Origin: an uncultured Flavobacteriales bacterium
GTDB lineage: Bacteria; Bacteroidota; Bacteroidia; Flavobacteriales; Schleiferiaceae
Direction of reading: 5' to 3'
NCBI GenBank assembly: GCA_938084135.1
Contig: CALKDS010000009.1
Location: 1-61,498 of the forward strand
DNA length: 61,498 nucleotides
The translations under genes were made by a program, and so were the position numbers. Every line of letters begins with the position of its first letter. Within the stretch, counting starts at the first letter, position 1. The notes under the pieces were generated by a model. The model was not told the DNA's origin. It made no database searches and worked only from the letters and a program-made list of their open reading frames with translations. Shown here one piece after another: positions 36,226 to 45,934 of the stretch.

Positions 36226-37215
36226 CTATCGACGTTTATATTTTCCTGACTTTGTTAAAGGCAAATGACGTAACTGAATTATTTGTTTAGGTCTTTTCCA
36301 ACTAGGGAGAGTATTAAAAGCGGTATTCATTTTTTCCAACTCTACCCCATTGAGTGAAACACTAAACCAGACCATTGCCTCATCCCAATTTTCATCTGGT
36401 CTTACCCCAACAAACCCCTCGGGATAATTAGGATAAACTCTGGAAATATGGTCTTCAATTTGTTCTGGATGAATTTTTTTTCCTGCACTAATTATTGCCC
36501 CATCCAATCTTCCTAACCAATAAAAAGATTTTCGATTTCTTGACAATTCTATACGATCTGTGGTTTTTAACTCGAAAATCCCGCGATCCTTAATGCTTAC
36601 CACCATTGCTCCATCACAAGATTTTATTTCTACACCTTTTAAACAATGATAATTAACTTGTTTTTTTGGATTTATTTCTCGGATGGCAAAATGAGTTATT
36701 GTCTCAGTCATCCCAAACCCATGAAATATTTGTGAGGATACGTTTGACAAGTAGTTCTCTTGGCTTTCTCGTATTGGAGATCCGCCGATCAATAAAGTCT
36801 TTATGTTTCTGTAATTATCAGGCGCTATACGCATTGCCTGTTGAGGCACAAGCGCTAAAAAATCTAAATTCCCTTGCCATTCAATTTTTCGCCTCACTGG
36901 CAAAATCTGAAAATCCATTTCCCATTCAATCGCCCGAAAAACCATTAATGCCCCACCAATACTTTTAGTATTTAATGCAAGAGCAGACCTCATACCCTTA
37001 AAAAAGTCAAATTTTTCTGCAGTTGATTTAATGCTTGAAAGAATCTGATCTCTTGAAAAATTTATCAGTTTCGGTTTACCAGTGCTTCCACTGGTCTCAA
37101 ACTCAAAAAATGAATCTGATGATTTCCATTTCAAAATACATTGCTCAACATTATTTATTTCTGATGAAGAACAATCCTTATGAAATGAAAAATTCATCTT
37201 GCTCAAAGCATCCAT
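36226..37215 (-). CDS. menE: O-succinylbenzoate-CoA ligase
   Basis: Adenylate-forming enzyme that activates o-succinylbenzoate in menaquinone synthesis. At 329 residues it is short for the family (about 360-480), as in other Bacteroidota. Seen: FETSGSTGKPK (P-loop), HGFGMTETITHF, and WLGRLDGAIISAGKKIHPEQIE, ending with KSGKYKRR that carries the C-terminal lysine. The ATG at 37215 overlaps the menC stop by 13 bases; ATG 37197 is an alternative start. Last gene of the men operon. Confidence 0.9.
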   Translation of the reverse strand: MDALSKMNFSFHKDCSSSEINNVEQCILKWKSSDSFFEFETSGSTGKPKLINFSRDQILSSIKSTAEKFDFFKGMRSALALNTKSIGGALMVFRAIEWEMDFQILPVRRKIEWQGNLDFLALVPQQAMRIAPDNYRNIKTLLIGGSPIRESQENYLSNVSSQIFHGFGMTETITHFAIREINPKKQVNYHCLKGVEIKSCDGAMVVSIKDRGIFELKTTDRIELSRNRKSFYWLGRLDGAIISAGKKIHPEQIEDHISRVYPNYPEGFVGVRPDENWDEAMVWFSVSLNGVELEKMNTAFNTLPSWKRPKQIIQLRHLPLTKSGKYKRR

Positions 37216-38261
37216 ATATTACCATCTCTAACCACTGTCTTAGCTGGAGTATTGTTACTGTAAAGACTACCAGTACCTAAGCCTTGAAATCCCTCCAAGT
37301 CTCTAAGAGAACTAGCCCACTGAGCAATTCCAGTAAGCCCTTCATTTCCCTCTAAAGCAGATGTTATCCACCATTTTATTCCTCGAGATTTAGCACGACT
37401 TATCCAATCTTCACAACTCTTAATCCCTCCCAACAACGAAGGTTTCAAAACAATAAAATGCGGTTTAATTCTATCAAGAAGAATATCTCTTTCTTTTTTA
37501 TCAATAACACCAATCAGGCTCTCATCAAGAGCTATTGGAATTCTCCCTTCGCTTGAAACTTTTACCAGAGAATTAAAATCACGTGATGCACATGGCTGCT
37601 CAATACTATGAATATTTAATTTTTCCATATGCGCCATATTAATTAGCGCTGTTTCCAAATCGTAAACCCCATTTGCATCAACTCTAATCTGAATATTTGG
37701 CTTTTCGTTTCTTAATGTTCTTAAAACATCTAACTCTTGCTCACTGTCGAGAGAACCAACTTTCATTTTTATACATCTATATCCTTCTACCAAACGGGTA
37801 TCAAGCTGATCATTTAGAAAACATTTATCGCCCATCCAAAGAAGACCATTTATGGGCAAGCCCTTTTCTCTTCTTGTAAAAGGAGTATCAAATAGATTCC
37901 AAGATGAATTTGATCTTGTTAAAGACTTCCATTGCAATAAAGCAAGTTCTATTGCAAAAACAATACTTGGCCAATGCTGATAATTATCATACCAATCGCT
38001 ATCCGGGGTACTTATCTCTGCCCACTCTTTCCATTTCTTTGGTTCTAAAGCTGTTAATTCCAAGCAAAGGTTCTTGAGTTTTTCCTCATATCTAGAAATA
38101 TCTTCAATGCTCAATCCTGGTAATATCCCGCACTCGCCGCGCCCGGTAACTCCTTCGCAGGTGACTTCAATAAAGTAACAAGGTTTTTCTCTCATTATTC
38201 CGCGAGAGGTTCCGGCAGGGTGAATAAATTGATAAGTATATCCCCAATATTTTGCTATCAT
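37203..38261 (-). CDS. menC: o-Succinylbenzoate synthase
   Basis: Enolase-superfamily dehydratase of menaquinone synthesis, 352 residues. Catalytic KMKVG (second Lys), metal ligands in VDANG, IEQP and ALDES, and the other lysine in VLKPSLLGG. ATG 38261 is chosen because the longer frame would need a TTG at 38270. It sits 10 bases after the menA stop and overlaps menE. Confidence 0.92.
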   Translation of the reverse strand: MIAKYWGYTYQFIHPAGTSRGIMREKPCYFIEVTCEGVTGRGECGILPGLSIEDISRYEEKLKNLCLELTALEPKKWKEWAEISTPDSDWYDNYQHWPSIVFAIELALLQWKSLTRSNSSWNLFDTPFTRREKGLPINGLLWMGDKCFLNDQLDTRLVEGYRCIKMKVGSLDSEQELDVLRTLRNEKPNIQIRVDANGVYDLETALINMAHMEKLNIHSIEQPCASRDFNSLVKVSSEGRIPIALDESLIGVIDKKERDILLDRIKPHFIVLKPSLLGGIKSCEDWISRAKSRGIKWWITSALEGNEGLTGIAQWASSLRDLEGFQGLGTGSLYSNNTPAKTVVRDGNIWML

Positions 38262-38271
38262 CTTAATCAAA

Positions 38272-39204
38272 CTAAGGAATCAATATTTTATTTGAATCTA
38301 ATAATAATCCTAACCCCATTGAAATAGCAAACAAAACGCAAATTATTGCAGTTGGCTTAAGTAAAACATCAAACTCTTCAGGTAATCTAGCCCTCCACAT
38401 TTGATATAATCCAAAAACTAATGAGGGAGTCAAAACTAAAAAAAGAAAATTAATATATAAAGTTGTCTTATTTAAAAACATAAATAATACCGCAGCACCA
38501 ATAGAACTAAAAATCAATAACGTTTGATAAATACGCGCATTAAAAATCCCTATTTTAATTGCAAATGTCGATTTTCCTGCTTTTTGGTCCGATTCGTAAT
38601 CTCGCATATTATTCAAATTCAAAACTCCTGCAGCAAAAAGTCCTATTGATAAGCTGGGGAGCAATATCATCATATTTAGACTTTTTGATTGAAGTATATA
38701 ACTACCTAGAACCCCAATTGGGCCGAAAAATAATATGACAAATAAATCACCCAAAGCCTTATAACCATAAGAAAAACCCAAAGTATAGCTCCTTGAAGAC
38801 CATGTTGCTAAAAGCCCAAAAAGTAAAAAAATAATAAAAATAAATAACGGCTCTGAAAAACCTCTAGAACCGAAGTAAGCCGTAATTAGTGTCAAAATAA
38901 TTGAAGCCCATGAAAAAATAACAACCGCATATTTCATTTTTAAAATTGAGATTGCACCTGAAGCAACTGCTCGAGATTCTGCACCCTCTAACCGATGAGA
39001 ATCTACCCCGCTTAACCCGTCTCCATAGTCATTAGCTAAATTTGATAGCAATTGGTATGTCACAGCTGTGAGAAGCATTAACACAAACAATGTAAAACTA
39101 AAAGAGCCTTCATCTGCTGAGATTAGTGAGCCCAAAAAAATACATGCGAATGCGAGAGGTAAAGTCCTTAACCTCAGTGCCGAAATCCAAATTTTAAGCT
39201 TCAA
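38272..39204 (-). CDS. menA: 1,4-dihydroxy-2-naphthoate polyprenyltransferase
   Basis: UbiA-family membrane prenyltransferase that attaches the isoprenoid tail. 310 residues, about nine transmembrane helices, with the first Asp-rich motif in [14 protein letters not shown] and the second in [16 protein letters not shown]. The only fitting start is TTG 39204, which overlaps the menB stop as TTGA; this TTG/TGA coupling is uncommon and could set a low MenA level. Confidence 0.93.
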   Translation of the reverse strand: MKLKIWISALRLRTLPLAFACIFLGSLISADEGSFSFTLFVLMLLTAVTYQLLSNLANDYGDGLSGVDSHRLEGAESRAVASGAISILKMKYAVVIFSWASIILTLITAYFGSRGFSEPLFIFIIFLLFGLLATWSSRSYTLGFSYGYKALGDLFVILFFGPIGVLGSYILQSKSLNMMILLPSLSIGLFAAGVLNLNNMRDYESDQKAGKSTFAIKIGIFNARIYQTLLIFSSIGAAVLFMFLNKTTLYINFLFLVLTPSLVFGLYQMWRARLPEEFDVLLKPTAIICVLFAISMGLGLLLDSNKILIP

Positions 39205-40016
39205 GGAAAAGTTGGGAATTTATCAAAATCTGGATCTCTTTTTTCAAGAAATGCATTTTTTCCCTCTTGCGCCTCATCCATTAAATAGTACATCAAAGTT
39301 GCATCACCTGCAAATTCCATTAAACCTCTCTGGCCATCCAGTTCAGCATTAAGCCCACGTTTAATCATCCGCAATGCCATTGGGGATCTCATCATAATCA
39401 TATCGCACCACTCCATTGTCTTTTCTTCAAGTTCGGACTGAGCTACTACAAGGTTAACCATACCCATATCTTCGGCTTCCTTAGCCGTGTATTGCTTACA
39501 TAAAAACCAAATTTCTCGAGCTTTTTTTTGTCCAACATGTCTGGCTAAATAAGAACTACCAAATCCCGCATCAAAACTACCCACCTTAGGCCCTGTCTGC
39601 CCAAAACGGGCATTTTCTGAGGCAGTTGTTAAATCACAAACAACATGCAAGACATGACCACCGCCTATTGCGTAGCCATTGACCATCGCAATTACTGGTT
39701 TGGGGATTTCTCGGATTCTTTTATGCAAGTCCAAAACATTTAATCGAGGTACCCCATCTTCCCCAACATAGCCACCAACTCCTTTAACATTTTGATCACC
39801 TCCTGAGCAAAAAGCTTTCTCACCTTGCCCCGTGAGAATAATAACTCGGATATCTGCTCTTTCTCTACAAATATCAAAGGCTTCAATTATTTGAATGATT
39901 GTTTCAGGGCGAAAGGCATTGTATACATCGGGGCGATTAATTGTAATTTTTGCTACGCCTCGATTGAATTCAAATTTTACATCTGAGTATTCTTTTATTG
40001 ATATCCAAGTTCTCAT
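39201..40016 (-). CDS. menB: 1,4-dihydroxy-2-naphthoyl-CoA synthase
   Basis: Crotonase-fold ring-closing enzyme, 271 residues. Seen: [23 protein letters not shown] (oxyanion hole), [37 protein letters not shown] and a C-terminal [10 protein letters not shown]. These match MenB rather than general enoyl-CoA hydratases. Lies between menD and menA. Confidence 0.96.
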   Translation of the reverse strand: MRTWISIKEYSDVKFEFNRGVAKITINRPDVYNAFRPETIIQIIEAFDICRERADIRVIILTGQGEKAFCSGGDQNVKGVGGYVGEDGVPRLNVLDLHKRIREIPKPVIAMVNGYAIGGGHVLHVVCDLTTASENARFGQTGPKVGSFDAGFGSSYLARHVGQKKAREIWFLCKQYTAKEAEDMGMVNLVVAQSELEEKTMEWCDMIMMRSPMALRMIKRGLNAELDGQRGLMEFAGDATLMYYLMDEAQEGKNAFLEKRDPDFDKFPTFP

Positions 40017-40038
40017 TTTAATAGATCATTTTTTATTT

Positions 40039-41634
40039 TTATTGAAACCGATGATTCCACATTTTATCATTCATTGAGGAATCAGTAATTACTTCGAGCA
40101 CACTAGATTTTGGTGATTCTATGAAATCTAGCCAAGCGTTTTTCCAATCATCAATACTTGCAGCATAAAAATATTCTAATCCTGCATAAGAAACTAAATT
40201 TTTTACGCTTCGATTATGTTTCCAAGTATAATGACTATTAAATAATTTGGAATTGCTCGCCATCGGTAATCGTCTAAAAACATCTCCTCCATGATTATTT
40301 ACAACAATAACCTTAAAACCCTCAGGTAGGTGATTATTTAAAAACGCATTGCTATCATAGAAAAAAGCTAAATCTCCAGTAATAAGCATGCTACGTTCAT
40401 CTGATATCCAAGCGGATCCAATAGCTGTAGATGTACATCCATCTATTCCACTAGTCCCTCGATTCGAATAATGTTTTTCATTATTATCCCAACCTCCTAT
40501 AGCCCAGGTATGAATTCCATATCTAACAGATGAAGAATTTGCCCAATGTATATCCCAATTTTTAAGTCCATAATTCGAAATAGCCTTATTAACCCATAAG
40601 TCTGACCATTTTTCTGTTTCATTCATACTCTTTGAGACCCAATTTTTTCTCCATGCTTTATCAATTAATGGCGTCTGTTTTACTAATGACTCGAGGCCCT
40701 CGATATAATTAGATTCATATACATACTTCAGGCTCTTAAACATATCAGGGTGAGGAGAAACCGGTCCGATATGCATATGTCTGACGCCAATTAATTTCGA
40801 TTTAGATTTTTTTGAAATCCATGCACCTCCAATAGTTACAACAGCATCAAAAGCTATCTCCTCCGAGGATTCCCATCCATCATCAAGATTAATTATTGTA
40901 TTAGTTGATAATTGACTCAGATGTTCTCCTGCAACGAGCCAACCTTTAGATTTTATTTTTTCAACGAGATGACTAATTTCACCCCATTGAGGATTCCATT
41001 GTCCAATAATTAACAATGGATACTTCGCTGCACCAAGCCATTCTGGAAGAACAAAATTATCGTTAGATGGAAGAGTTAAATCTTTCTCCAACTTAACAGA
41101 AATATTTTCATTGAGAAAAGGCTTCCCGTAAAGCGGCTCTTTTATTGGGACATTAATATGAACTGGTCCAAACTTTAAATAACGCAAAGCATTCGCAACT
41201 CTGTCCATATTTTCTATAATGGGGCGCTCCGGATCTAAAAGTGCAGAAGCTCGGATATGCCCCTCGTAAATTTTCTCTTGTCGTATCGATTGACCATGTC
41301 CATTATCAATAAGATTCTTCGGGCGATCAGCCGTAATAACTAATAACGAGATTTTTTGATAAAATGCTTCAGCTATTGCAGGAGCATAATTTAAAGCTGC
41401 AGTTCCACTGGTAGAAACTAATAAAACTGGTCTTGAAGATTTAATCGATGCACCTAAAGCAAAATAACCTGCGCTTCTCTCGTCCAAGATAACCGCATTT
41501 GGACATGTTAACGATGAAAAAGCTTCCATTAAAGGAGCATTTCTACTACCGGGAGATCCAACCCAAGCTGACAAATTCAGTTTGTTGAGAATATTACCTA
41601 AGGCTGCTGAAATTGGTTGAAAATCTTTTTTCAT
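40039..41634 (-). CDS. menD: SEPHCHC synthase
   Basis: Thiamine-diphosphate enzyme joining 2-oxoglutarate to isochorismate, 531 residues. N-terminal part WVGSPGSRNAPL, DERSAGYFALG (catalytic Glu), STSGTAALNYAPAIAEA; C-terminal cofactor motif GDLAFFYDSNAFLNN followed by NNHGGDVFRRLP. Start codon overlaps the menF stop by one base (TAATG). Confidence 0.95.
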   Translation of the reverse strand: MKKDFQPISAALGNILNKLNLSAWVGSPGSRNAPLMEAFSSLTCPNAVILDERSAGYFALGASIKSSRPVLLVSTSGTAALNYAPAIAEAFYQKISLLVITADRPKNLIDNGHGQSIRQEKIYEGHIRASALLDPERPIIENMDRVANALRYLKFGPVHINVPIKEPLYGKPFLNENISVKLEKDLTLPSNDNFVLPEWLGAAKYPLLIIGQWNPQWGEISHLVEKIKSKGWLVAGEHLSQLSTNTIINLDDGWESSEEIAFDAVVTIGGAWISKKSKSKLIGVRHMHIGPVSPHPDMFKSLKYVYESNYIEGLESLVKQTPLIDKAWRKNWVSKSMNETEKWSDLWVNKAISNYGLKNWDIHWANSSSVRYGIHTWAIGGWDNNEKHYSNRGTSGIDGCTSTAIGSAWISDERSMLITGDLAFFYDSNAFLNNHLPEGFKVIVVNNHGGDVFRRLPMASNSKLFNSHYTWKHNRSVKNLVSYAGLEYFYAASIDDWKNAWLDFIESPKSSVLEVITDSSMNDKMWNHRFQ

Positions 41635-42605
41635 TATCCCAAAATAACGCGCTGTAACGTTTTTAGTTTTTCCTCGGTCTCAACCCATTCATCTTTTGCA
41701 TTTGACTTACTTGTTATACCCGCCCCTGCGTAACAGATAAGACCATCCTTTCCAATCTCCATACACCTAAGATTAACATAAAAAATGGAACGGCCATCTT
41801 TGTTCCATCCAAAATAGCCTGAATAAAAAGATCGATTATAGTTTTCTTGCTGAACTATGAAAGCTTTGGACTGCGCCCGAGGAAGGCCGCCAACTGCTGG
41901 AGTTGGATGTAATGATTTTATCATCGTAATTGCCGGACCAATTGGACTTTCAGCTTCAATTAATGAACATAAATGCTCAACGGGACCAGCAGGTAGAATT
42001 TCTGGACCATTAACTCTGATGTTCTTGCAACCCAAAGCATCAAGCATATGAACAATATCTCTGGTAACAAGGTGCTGTTCTTCTTGTTCTTTGACACCCC
42101 AAACACCTTTTGAATTAACTGGTCTTGTTGCAGCAAGACTCATTGTTTTAAGATGTCTGCCATTTAACTCTAAAAGACATTCTGGGGTTGCACCCATCCA
42201 TAGAGAATATCCATCTATCAAAATCATATAAATTGTTGCTAAAGGGTATTCTTCACATAACCGCTCAAAAACATTTATTGGTGATACCAAAATTGATTTA
42301 TGGGCCTTAGTCCTTGAAAGAACGACCTTCTCTAGAACTCCATTTAAGCAAACTTCAGAGGCTCGAGAAACTACTTTTACAAAATCCTCATAAAGATGAG
42401 AGTCTTCTGGATTAATGTCTGGTAGGTTACTTAAAATTAGATTATCGCTTACCCATTTTGAGCAATCCTGTTTAACAATATCGTTAATCAAAAGTTGAAT
42501 TAATGATCCATCAAATTGAGCAAAATAGAAATCACCCACAGGGCTTTCAGAAAGTGAAAACACCTTTGATTTTTCTCCAGGCTCTCGAATCCAAGCAAAT
42601 GACAT
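41634..42605 (-). CDS. menF: Isochorismate synthase
   Basis: Chorismate-binding enzyme opening the menaquinone pathway. 323 residues, shorter than E. coli MenF (431) because the N-terminal non-catalytic part is reduced; the catalytic domain is whole, with VLSRTKAHK, GATPECLLEL, SLAATRP, EQHLVTRDIVHML, HPTPAVGGLPR and SGYFGW. The enzyme should be active. It follows the thioesterase gene by 6 bases. Confidence 0.92.
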   Translation of the reverse strand: MSFAWIREPGEKSKVFSLSESPVGDFYFAQFDGSLIQLLINDIVKQDCSKWVSDNLILSNLPDINPEDSHLYEDFVKVVSRASEVCLNGVLEKVVLSRTKAHKSILVSPINVFERLCEEYPLATIYMILIDGYSLWMGATPECLLELNGRHLKTMSLAATRPVNSKGVWGVKEQEEQHLVTRDIVHMLDALGCKNIRVNGPEILPAGPVEHLCSLIEAESPIGPAITMIKSLHPTPAVGGLPRAQSKAFIVQQENYNRSFYSGYFGWNKDGRSIFYVNLRCMEIGKDGLICYAGAGITSKSNAKDEWVETEEKLKTLQRVILG

Positions 42606-42611
42606 TGTGTT

Positions 42612-43034
42612 TTAATTCTTTTTAGGTAATATAACATTTGTCATTTTGACAAATGAAATAAGATTATCGTCATCATTAGTTATCCGTATTTCTAAAACAT
42701 GACTAGTTCTCCCTTTATGAAGAAATTTAGACTCAGCATATACATATCCATTTGAAGCGCTTTTGACATGATTAGCAGCTATCTCTTGACCCACGGCTAT
42801 AAAACTATCGGGATCATCTAAAAATATGTTAGATGCGGCACTTCCGATGGTTTCAGCAAGGGCAAGAGTTGCACCCCCATGAAGAATTCCAGCGGGCTGA
42901 AGATGATTCGAGGTAACAGGCATTCTACCTCGCAAGGTCTGATTATCCTTGCTTATATATTCAATCCCTAAAGTTTCCATAAGAGTGCCAGCGCGTCTCT
43001 CATTCATAATATAAATTATTTCCTCATCAGTCAT
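42612..43034 (-). CDS. Hotdog-fold thioesterase, probable DHNA-CoA thioesterase
   Basis: 140 residues of the PaaI/YdiI branch, with GRMPVTSNHLQPAGILHGG, the acidic residue in ALAETIGSAAS, and VKSASNGYVYAE. As first gene of the men operon it is the likely hydrolase of 1,4-dihydroxy-2-naphthoyl-CoA (MenI activity), the step between MenB and MenA. The assignment rests on fold plus position. A perfect -7 box lies 4 bases before the ATG, so the whole men operon is predicted to start as a leaderless mRNA. Confidence 0.85.
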   Translation of the reverse strand: MTDEEIIYIMNERRAGTLMETLGIEYISKDNQTLRGRMPVTSNHLQPAGILHGGATLALAETIGSAASNIFLDDPDSFIAVGQEIAANHVKSASNGYVYAESKFLHKGRTSHVLEIRITNDDDNLISFVKMTNVILPKKN

Positions 43035-43038
43035 CTTG

Positions 43039-43046
43039 CAAAGATA
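43039..43046 (-). promoter_or_regulatory. -7 box TATCTTTG for the men operon
   Basis: Perfect TAnnTTTG match, ending 4 bases before ATG 43034. It lies back to back with the thrS promoter, 11 bases away on the other strand. Confidence 0.65.
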
Positions 43047-43057
43047 AGCTAAGGCAT

Positions 43058-43065
43058 TACCTTTG
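43058..43065 (+). promoter_or_regulatory. -7 box TACCTTTG for thrS operon
   Basis: Perfect TAnnTTTG match, giving a leader of about 25 bases before ATG 43095. No T-box-like structure fits in so short a leader. Confidence 0.6.
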
Positions 43066-43094
43066 TACTTCGAAACTTCTTTTGTAACGAAGCA

Positions 43095-45029
43095 ATGCTA
43101 GATATTACTTTACCCGACGGATCCGTCCGAAACTACCCTAAGGGGTCAACAGCAAAAAATATTGCGGAATCAATTTCTCACGGATTAGCAAAAAATGCCC
43201 TTACAGCAAAATGGAACAATAAGACAGTAGAACTCAATGACCCACTTCCTGATTCTGGTAACCTAGAGTTTTTTACTTGGGACCAACCCGAAGGGAAAGA
43301 ATGCTTTTGGCATTCAAGTGCTCATGTTTTAGCTCAATCTATTTTGCACTTTTATCCAAATGCATTGCTAACCATAGGTCCATCTATAGAAAACGGTTTC
43401 TACTATGATGTAGACTTCGGAGATTCTATTTTTGGAGAAAATGACTTTAAAAAGCTTGAGGATAAGATGATAGAATTCGCTCGCCAGAAGTCTGAGTTTA
43501 AAATGCGATCAGTATCTAAAAAAGATGCTTTGAATTTATTTAAAAATAACCCTTTCAAAACAGAGCTAATTGAAAACTTAGAAGATGGCACAATAACATT
43601 TTGCGATCATTCTGACTTTACAGACTTATGCAGAGGAGGTCACATCCCAAATACGGGAATGATCAAAACATTTAAAGTAATGAGCGTTGCCGGAGCTTAT
43701 TGGAGAGGTGATGAAAAAAAACCACAACTCTCAAGAGTGTATGGAATTTCATTTCCCAAGAAATCCATGTTAGGTGAATATTTAGAGTTATTAGAAGAAG
43801 CAAAAAAAAGAGACCATAGAAAGCTTGGAAAGGAATTAGAACTTTTTACATTTTCAAAAAGAGTAGGACAAGGGCTCCCTCTTTGGTTGCCGAGAGGAAC
43901 AGCTTTAAGGGAACGCCTTGAGCAATTCTTAAAAAAAGTTCAGTCAAAGGCGGGATACCAGGGTGTAATAACTCCTCACATCGGTAACAAGGAATTATAC
44001 ATTTGTTCTGGACACTATGATAAATACGGCAAGGATAGCTTTCAGCCAATAACTGCTCCTGGTGGAGATGAAGAATACCTATTAAAGCCAATGAATTGTC
44101 CACATCATTGTGAGATTTACAAGTCTTCACCAAGATCCTATAAAGATTTACCAATAAGATTCTCAGAATTTGGAACAGTTTACCGATATGAACAAAGCGG
44201 AGAACTTCATGGCTTAACTCGCGTTCGTGGATTTACTCAAGATGACGCGCATATTTTTTGTACATCTAATCAACTCCAAGAAGAGTTTGAGAAAGTTATT
44301 GACCTTGTTTTATATGTTATTAAAACACTTGATTTTAATGATTTTCAGGTTCAAATAAGCTTAAGAGATCCTAAAAAACCAGAAAAATATATTGGGTCTG
44401 TAGATAATTGGGATAAAGCAGAAACCGCTATAATTGAGTCAGCAGAAAATAAAGGTTTGAAAACAGAAATCGAATATGGTGAAGCTGCATTTTATGGTCC
44501 AAAATTAGATTTCATGGTTAAAGATGCTTTAGACCGTTCCTGGCAGCTAGGAACAATCCAGGTAGATTACAACTTACCAGAAAGATTTAATCTTGAATAC
44601 AAAGGATCTGACAACAACCAACATCGCCCTGTGATGATTCACAGAGCTCCTTTTGGATCCATGGAACGCTTTGTGGCGGTACTTCTGGAGCATTGTGCAG
44701 GAAACTTCCCCCTTTGGCTAACTCCAGATCAAGTAACAATACTTCCAATTTCAGAGAAGTTTCAAGAGTATGCAGAAGAGGTTGCCAGTCTGTTAGAAAT
44801 GTCCGATATTCGCGCCCTCATTGACGACAGGAATGAAAAAATTGGAAGAAAAATCCGCGATGCGGAAATTCGAAAGGTTCCTTTCATGATTATCATCGGT
44901 GAAAAAGAAGTCAAAGAAAAAACCCTGTCGATTCGTCGACATGGCCAAGGTGATCTTGGAGAATTCGATGCAGCATCATTTTGCGCATTAATTCAAAAGG
45001 AAGTTGAGGAAGCTTTGGCGGCCTTTTAA
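43095..45029 (+). CDS. thrS: Threonyl-tRNA synthetase
   Basis: 644 residues with the full domain set: N-terminal TGS domain (1-60), editing domain ([31 protein letters not shown]), class II catalytic core with the zinc ligands in [13 protein letters not shown] and [13 protein letters not shown], and the anticodon-binding domain ([10 protein letters not shown]...). First gene of the conserved thrS-infC-rpmI-rplT operon. Confidence 0.97.
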   Translation: MLDITLPDGSVRNYPKGSTAKNIAESISHGLAKNALTAKWNNKTVELNDPLPDSGNLEFFTWDQPEGKECFWHSSAHVLAQSILHFYPNALLTIGPSIENGFYYDVDFGDSIFGENDFKKLEDKMIEFARQKSEFKMRSVSKKDALNLFKNNPFKTELIENLEDGTITFCDHSDFTDLCRGGHIPNTGMIKTFKVMSVAGAYWRGDEKKPQLSRVYGISFPKKSMLGEYLELLEEAKKRDHRKLGKELELFTFSKRVGQGLPLWLPRGTALRERLEQFLKKVQSKAGYQGVITPHIGNKELYICSGHYDKYGKDSFQPITAPGGDEEYLLKPMNCPHHCEIYKSSPRSYKDLPIRFSEFGTVYRYEQSGELHGLTRVRGFTQDDAHIFCTSNQLQEEFEKVIDLVLYVIKTLDFNDFQVQISLRDPKKPEKYIGSVDNWDKAETAIIESAENKGLKTEIEYGEAAFYGPKLDFMVKDALDRSWQLGTIQVDYNLPERFNLEYKGSDNNQHRPVMIHRAPFGSMERFVAVLLEHCAGNFPLWLTPDQVTILPISEKFQEYAEEVASLLEMSDIRALIDDRNEKIGRKIRDAEIRKVPFMIIIGEKEVKEKTLSIRRHGQGDLGEFDAASFCALIQKEVEEALAAF

Positions 45030-45064
45030 GAATTTAAAAATTAGTAACTAAAAATATATTAACC

Positions 45065-45622
45065 CTGAATAAGCCCTACCGAGGACGCGGCGGAAGTCGC
45101 CACGTTAAACCTGAAAATCCACATAAAATCAATGAAGCAATTCGTGCATCGAATGTTAGACTGATTTTAGAAGGTAAAGAACCTATTGTAGTCACTTCGG
45201 TGAAAGCCTTATCAATGGCTCAAGATGAGGGATTAGACCTTGTCTTGATTGCAGAAAAGGCAGACCCGCCAGTCTGTAAAATAATCGATTACAAAAAGTT
45301 TCTTTATGATCAAAAGAAAAAACAAAAAGAAATTGCTTCCAAAGCAATGAAAGTTGTTATAAAAGAAATTCGGTTTGGGCCGCAAACAGATGACCATGAT
45401 TATGAATTTAAATTAAAGCACGCCAGAAAATTTCTCGAAGATGGAGCTAAGCTTAAATCTTTTGTTTTCTTTCGTGGTAGATCCATAATTTATAAAGAGC
45501 AAGGTGAACTACTTTTGCTACGTCTTGCACAAGATGTAGCAGATATTGGAAAGGTTGAGGCACTTCCTCACCTTGAAGGGAAAAGAATGTTCATATTGAT
45601 TGCACCGATTAAAAAGAAATAA
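45065..45622 (+). CDS. infC: Translation initiation factor IF-3, non-standard start codon
   Basis: Binds the 30S subunit and checks start codons. The C-terminal domain and most of the N-terminal domain are plain (INEAIRASNVRLIL, GLDLVLIAEKADPPVCKIIDYKKFL, KEIRFGPQTDDHDYEFKLKHA). The first standard in-frame start is GTG 45200, which would remove about 45 residues including INEAIR. In frame upstream, homology runs back to NKPYRGRGG; the stop at 45035 bounds the frame, and the only plausible starts are CTG 45065 (chosen, 185 residues) or ATA 45056. E. coli infC uses AUU and represses itself through that choice; the same control is inferred here. Confidence 0.9.
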   Translation: MNKPYRGRGGSRHVKPENPHKINEAIRASNVRLILEGKEPIVVTSVKALSMAQDEGLDLVLIAEKADPPVCKIIDYKKFLYDQKKKQKEIASKAMKVVIKEIRFGPQTDDHDYEFKLKHARKFLEDGAKLKSFVFFRGRSIIYKEQGELLLLRLAQDVADIGKVEALPHLEGKRMFILIAPIKKK

Positions 45623-45651
45623 TAAGCAACCTAACTAAAATCTGAGGAAAC

Positions 45652-45846
45652 ATGCCAAAGATGAAAACTAAGTCCAGCGCTAAAAAGCGTTTTAAGCTCA
45701 CAGGAACTGGGCAAATTAAACGAAAGCATGCTTTTAAAAGTCATATTTTGACCAAAAAAGCAACTGATCGTAAGCGTCGATTGACGCAATCAACGTTAGT
45801 GCACCCCGCTGATGTCAAGTCTATCAAGGAACAGTTGGTTCTGTAA
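45652..45846 (+). CDS. rpmI: 50S ribosomal protein L35
   Basis: 64 residues, highly basic, with [20 protein letters not shown] and [21 protein letters not shown] typical of L35. Third gene of the operon, 29 bases after infC and 88 bases before rplT. Confidence 0.97.
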   Translation: MPKMKTKSSAKKRFKLTGTGQIKRKHAFKSHILTKKATDRKRRLTQSTLVHPADVKSIKEQLVL

Positions 45847-45876
45847 ATCCTTTTCGTATTATTTAATTAACCATGT

Positions 45877-45918
45877 GTAAACGCCTTTAAAGTGAGATTA
45901 TTTGAGTCTCCGCGTTAC
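45877..45918 (+). promoter_or_regulatory. Hairpin between rpmI and rplT, possible L20 control element
   Basis: Outer arms GTAAACGC (45877-45884) and GCGTTAC (45912-45918) pair with one bulge; inside, GAGATT (45894-45899) pairs with AGTCTC (45905-45910) around a 5-base loop. It lies 16 bases before the rplT ATG. It may be a binding site for L20 or an RNA-processing site; no T run follows, so it is not an intrinsic terminator. Confidence 0.45.
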
Positions 45919-45934
45919 CAAAAAATAAAATAAA

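Noticed and set aside
41634-42605. Truncated, non-functional menF
   Set aside because: Short, but all catalytic chorismate-binding motifs are present; only the variable N-terminal part is reduced.
43066-43094. T-box or other riboswitch ahead of thrS
   Set aside because: The predicted leader is about 25 bases, too short for a T-box, and no stem-loop is evident.
43846-44154. Antisense frame in thrS
   Set aside because: Opposite the conserved catalytic core of thrS, hence explained by it.
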